A program made the translations under genes and the position numbers. Positions 51,801 through 51,832 of a stretch of DNA of 51,832 nt are shown piece by piece (the first letter of the stretch is position 1; every line of letters starts with the position of its first letter). The DNA comes from Clostridia bacterium (GTDB taxonomy: Bacteria > Bacillota > Clostridia > Christensenellales > Maliibacteriaceae). The notes below the pieces were generated by a model. That model was not told the DNA's origin. It did not search any database and was given only the letters and a program-made list of their open reading frames with translations. Where the stretch lies: NCBI GenBank assembly GCA_017431145.1, contig JAFRLQ010000073.1, forward strand, positions 1-51,832. The letters run 5' to 3'.

Positions 51801-51832
51801 CACTGTATACTTCATTCCGGACTTTGCGATGA

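Overview
The window looks like a chromosome segment of an anaerobic, low-to-moderate G+C Firmicute, most likely a Clostridia/Lachnospiraceae-type organism. This is inferred from gene families, not from a marker gene. The pointers are the tmk-darA-holB-ricT gene order, a glmS ribozyme, a DUF6077 membrane protein, a clostripain-type (C11) protease with a Gly-rich cytoplasmic head, long arrays of choline-binding-type repeats, and AGGAGG-like ribosome binding sites throughout.

Layout. (1) 1-1035: right part of an IS200/IS605-type element (tnpA plus terminal hairpins) and a decayed IS3-family orfA. These mark the edge of the accessory region. (2) 1045-31940: a large surface-glycan locus. It holds two phosphoglycosyl transferases (WbaP-like at 1142, PglC-like at 16415), two flippases (8607, 28404), one Wzy-like polymerase (22526), at least five glycosyltransferases, a complete dTDP-L-rhamnose set (rmlA, B, D, C), three LicD-family phosphotransferases, two IspD/TarI-like cytidylyltransferases each with its own extended SDR, an MBOAT/DHHW acetylation pair, a DegT aminotransferase, and an acyltransferase-3 gene broken by a frameshift. 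Two minus-strand pairs are embedded: a DUF6077 pair, and a Wzz-like protein with a CpsD/CapB-like protein that has lost its ATP-binding residues. (3) 32041-35640: a secreted 1199-residue protein with Ig-like and InlB-type repeats and about 17 C-terminal choline-binding-type repeats. (4) 35850-44564: core functions: nitroreductase, free-methionine-sulfoxide reductase, a zinc-ribbon membrane protein, MgtC, a cation/proton antiporter, TrmL, a PF13303-type membrane transporter and a membrane-anchored C11 protease. (5) 44832-51336: a HerA/DUF853-type ATPase, then HAD-thymidylate kinase fusion, darA, holB, ricT and a lipoprotein. (6) 51460-51832: a promoter and a glmS ribozyme; glmS itself lies beyond the window.

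How it fits together. The glycan genes suggest a rhamnose-containing, O-acetylated polymer decorated by LicD enzymes with a phospho-substituent taken from a CDP-activated donor. The recurring LicD + IspD + SDR group resembles the mammalian ISPD/fukutin/FKRP logic (CDP-ribitol) and the Haemophilus Bcs1/Acs1 logic (cytidylyltransferase plus SDR). No choline uptake or activation genes (licA/B/C) are present, so the transferred group may be a polyol phosphate rather than phosphocholine. The nearby choline-binding-type protein is the opposing hint. By eye the glycan locus is poorer in G+C than the housekeeping half, with the Wzy and acyltransferase genes the most A+T-rich, which fits horizontal assembly.

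I saw no tRNA, rRNA or CRISPR array by eye. All family calls come from reading motifs without database searches.
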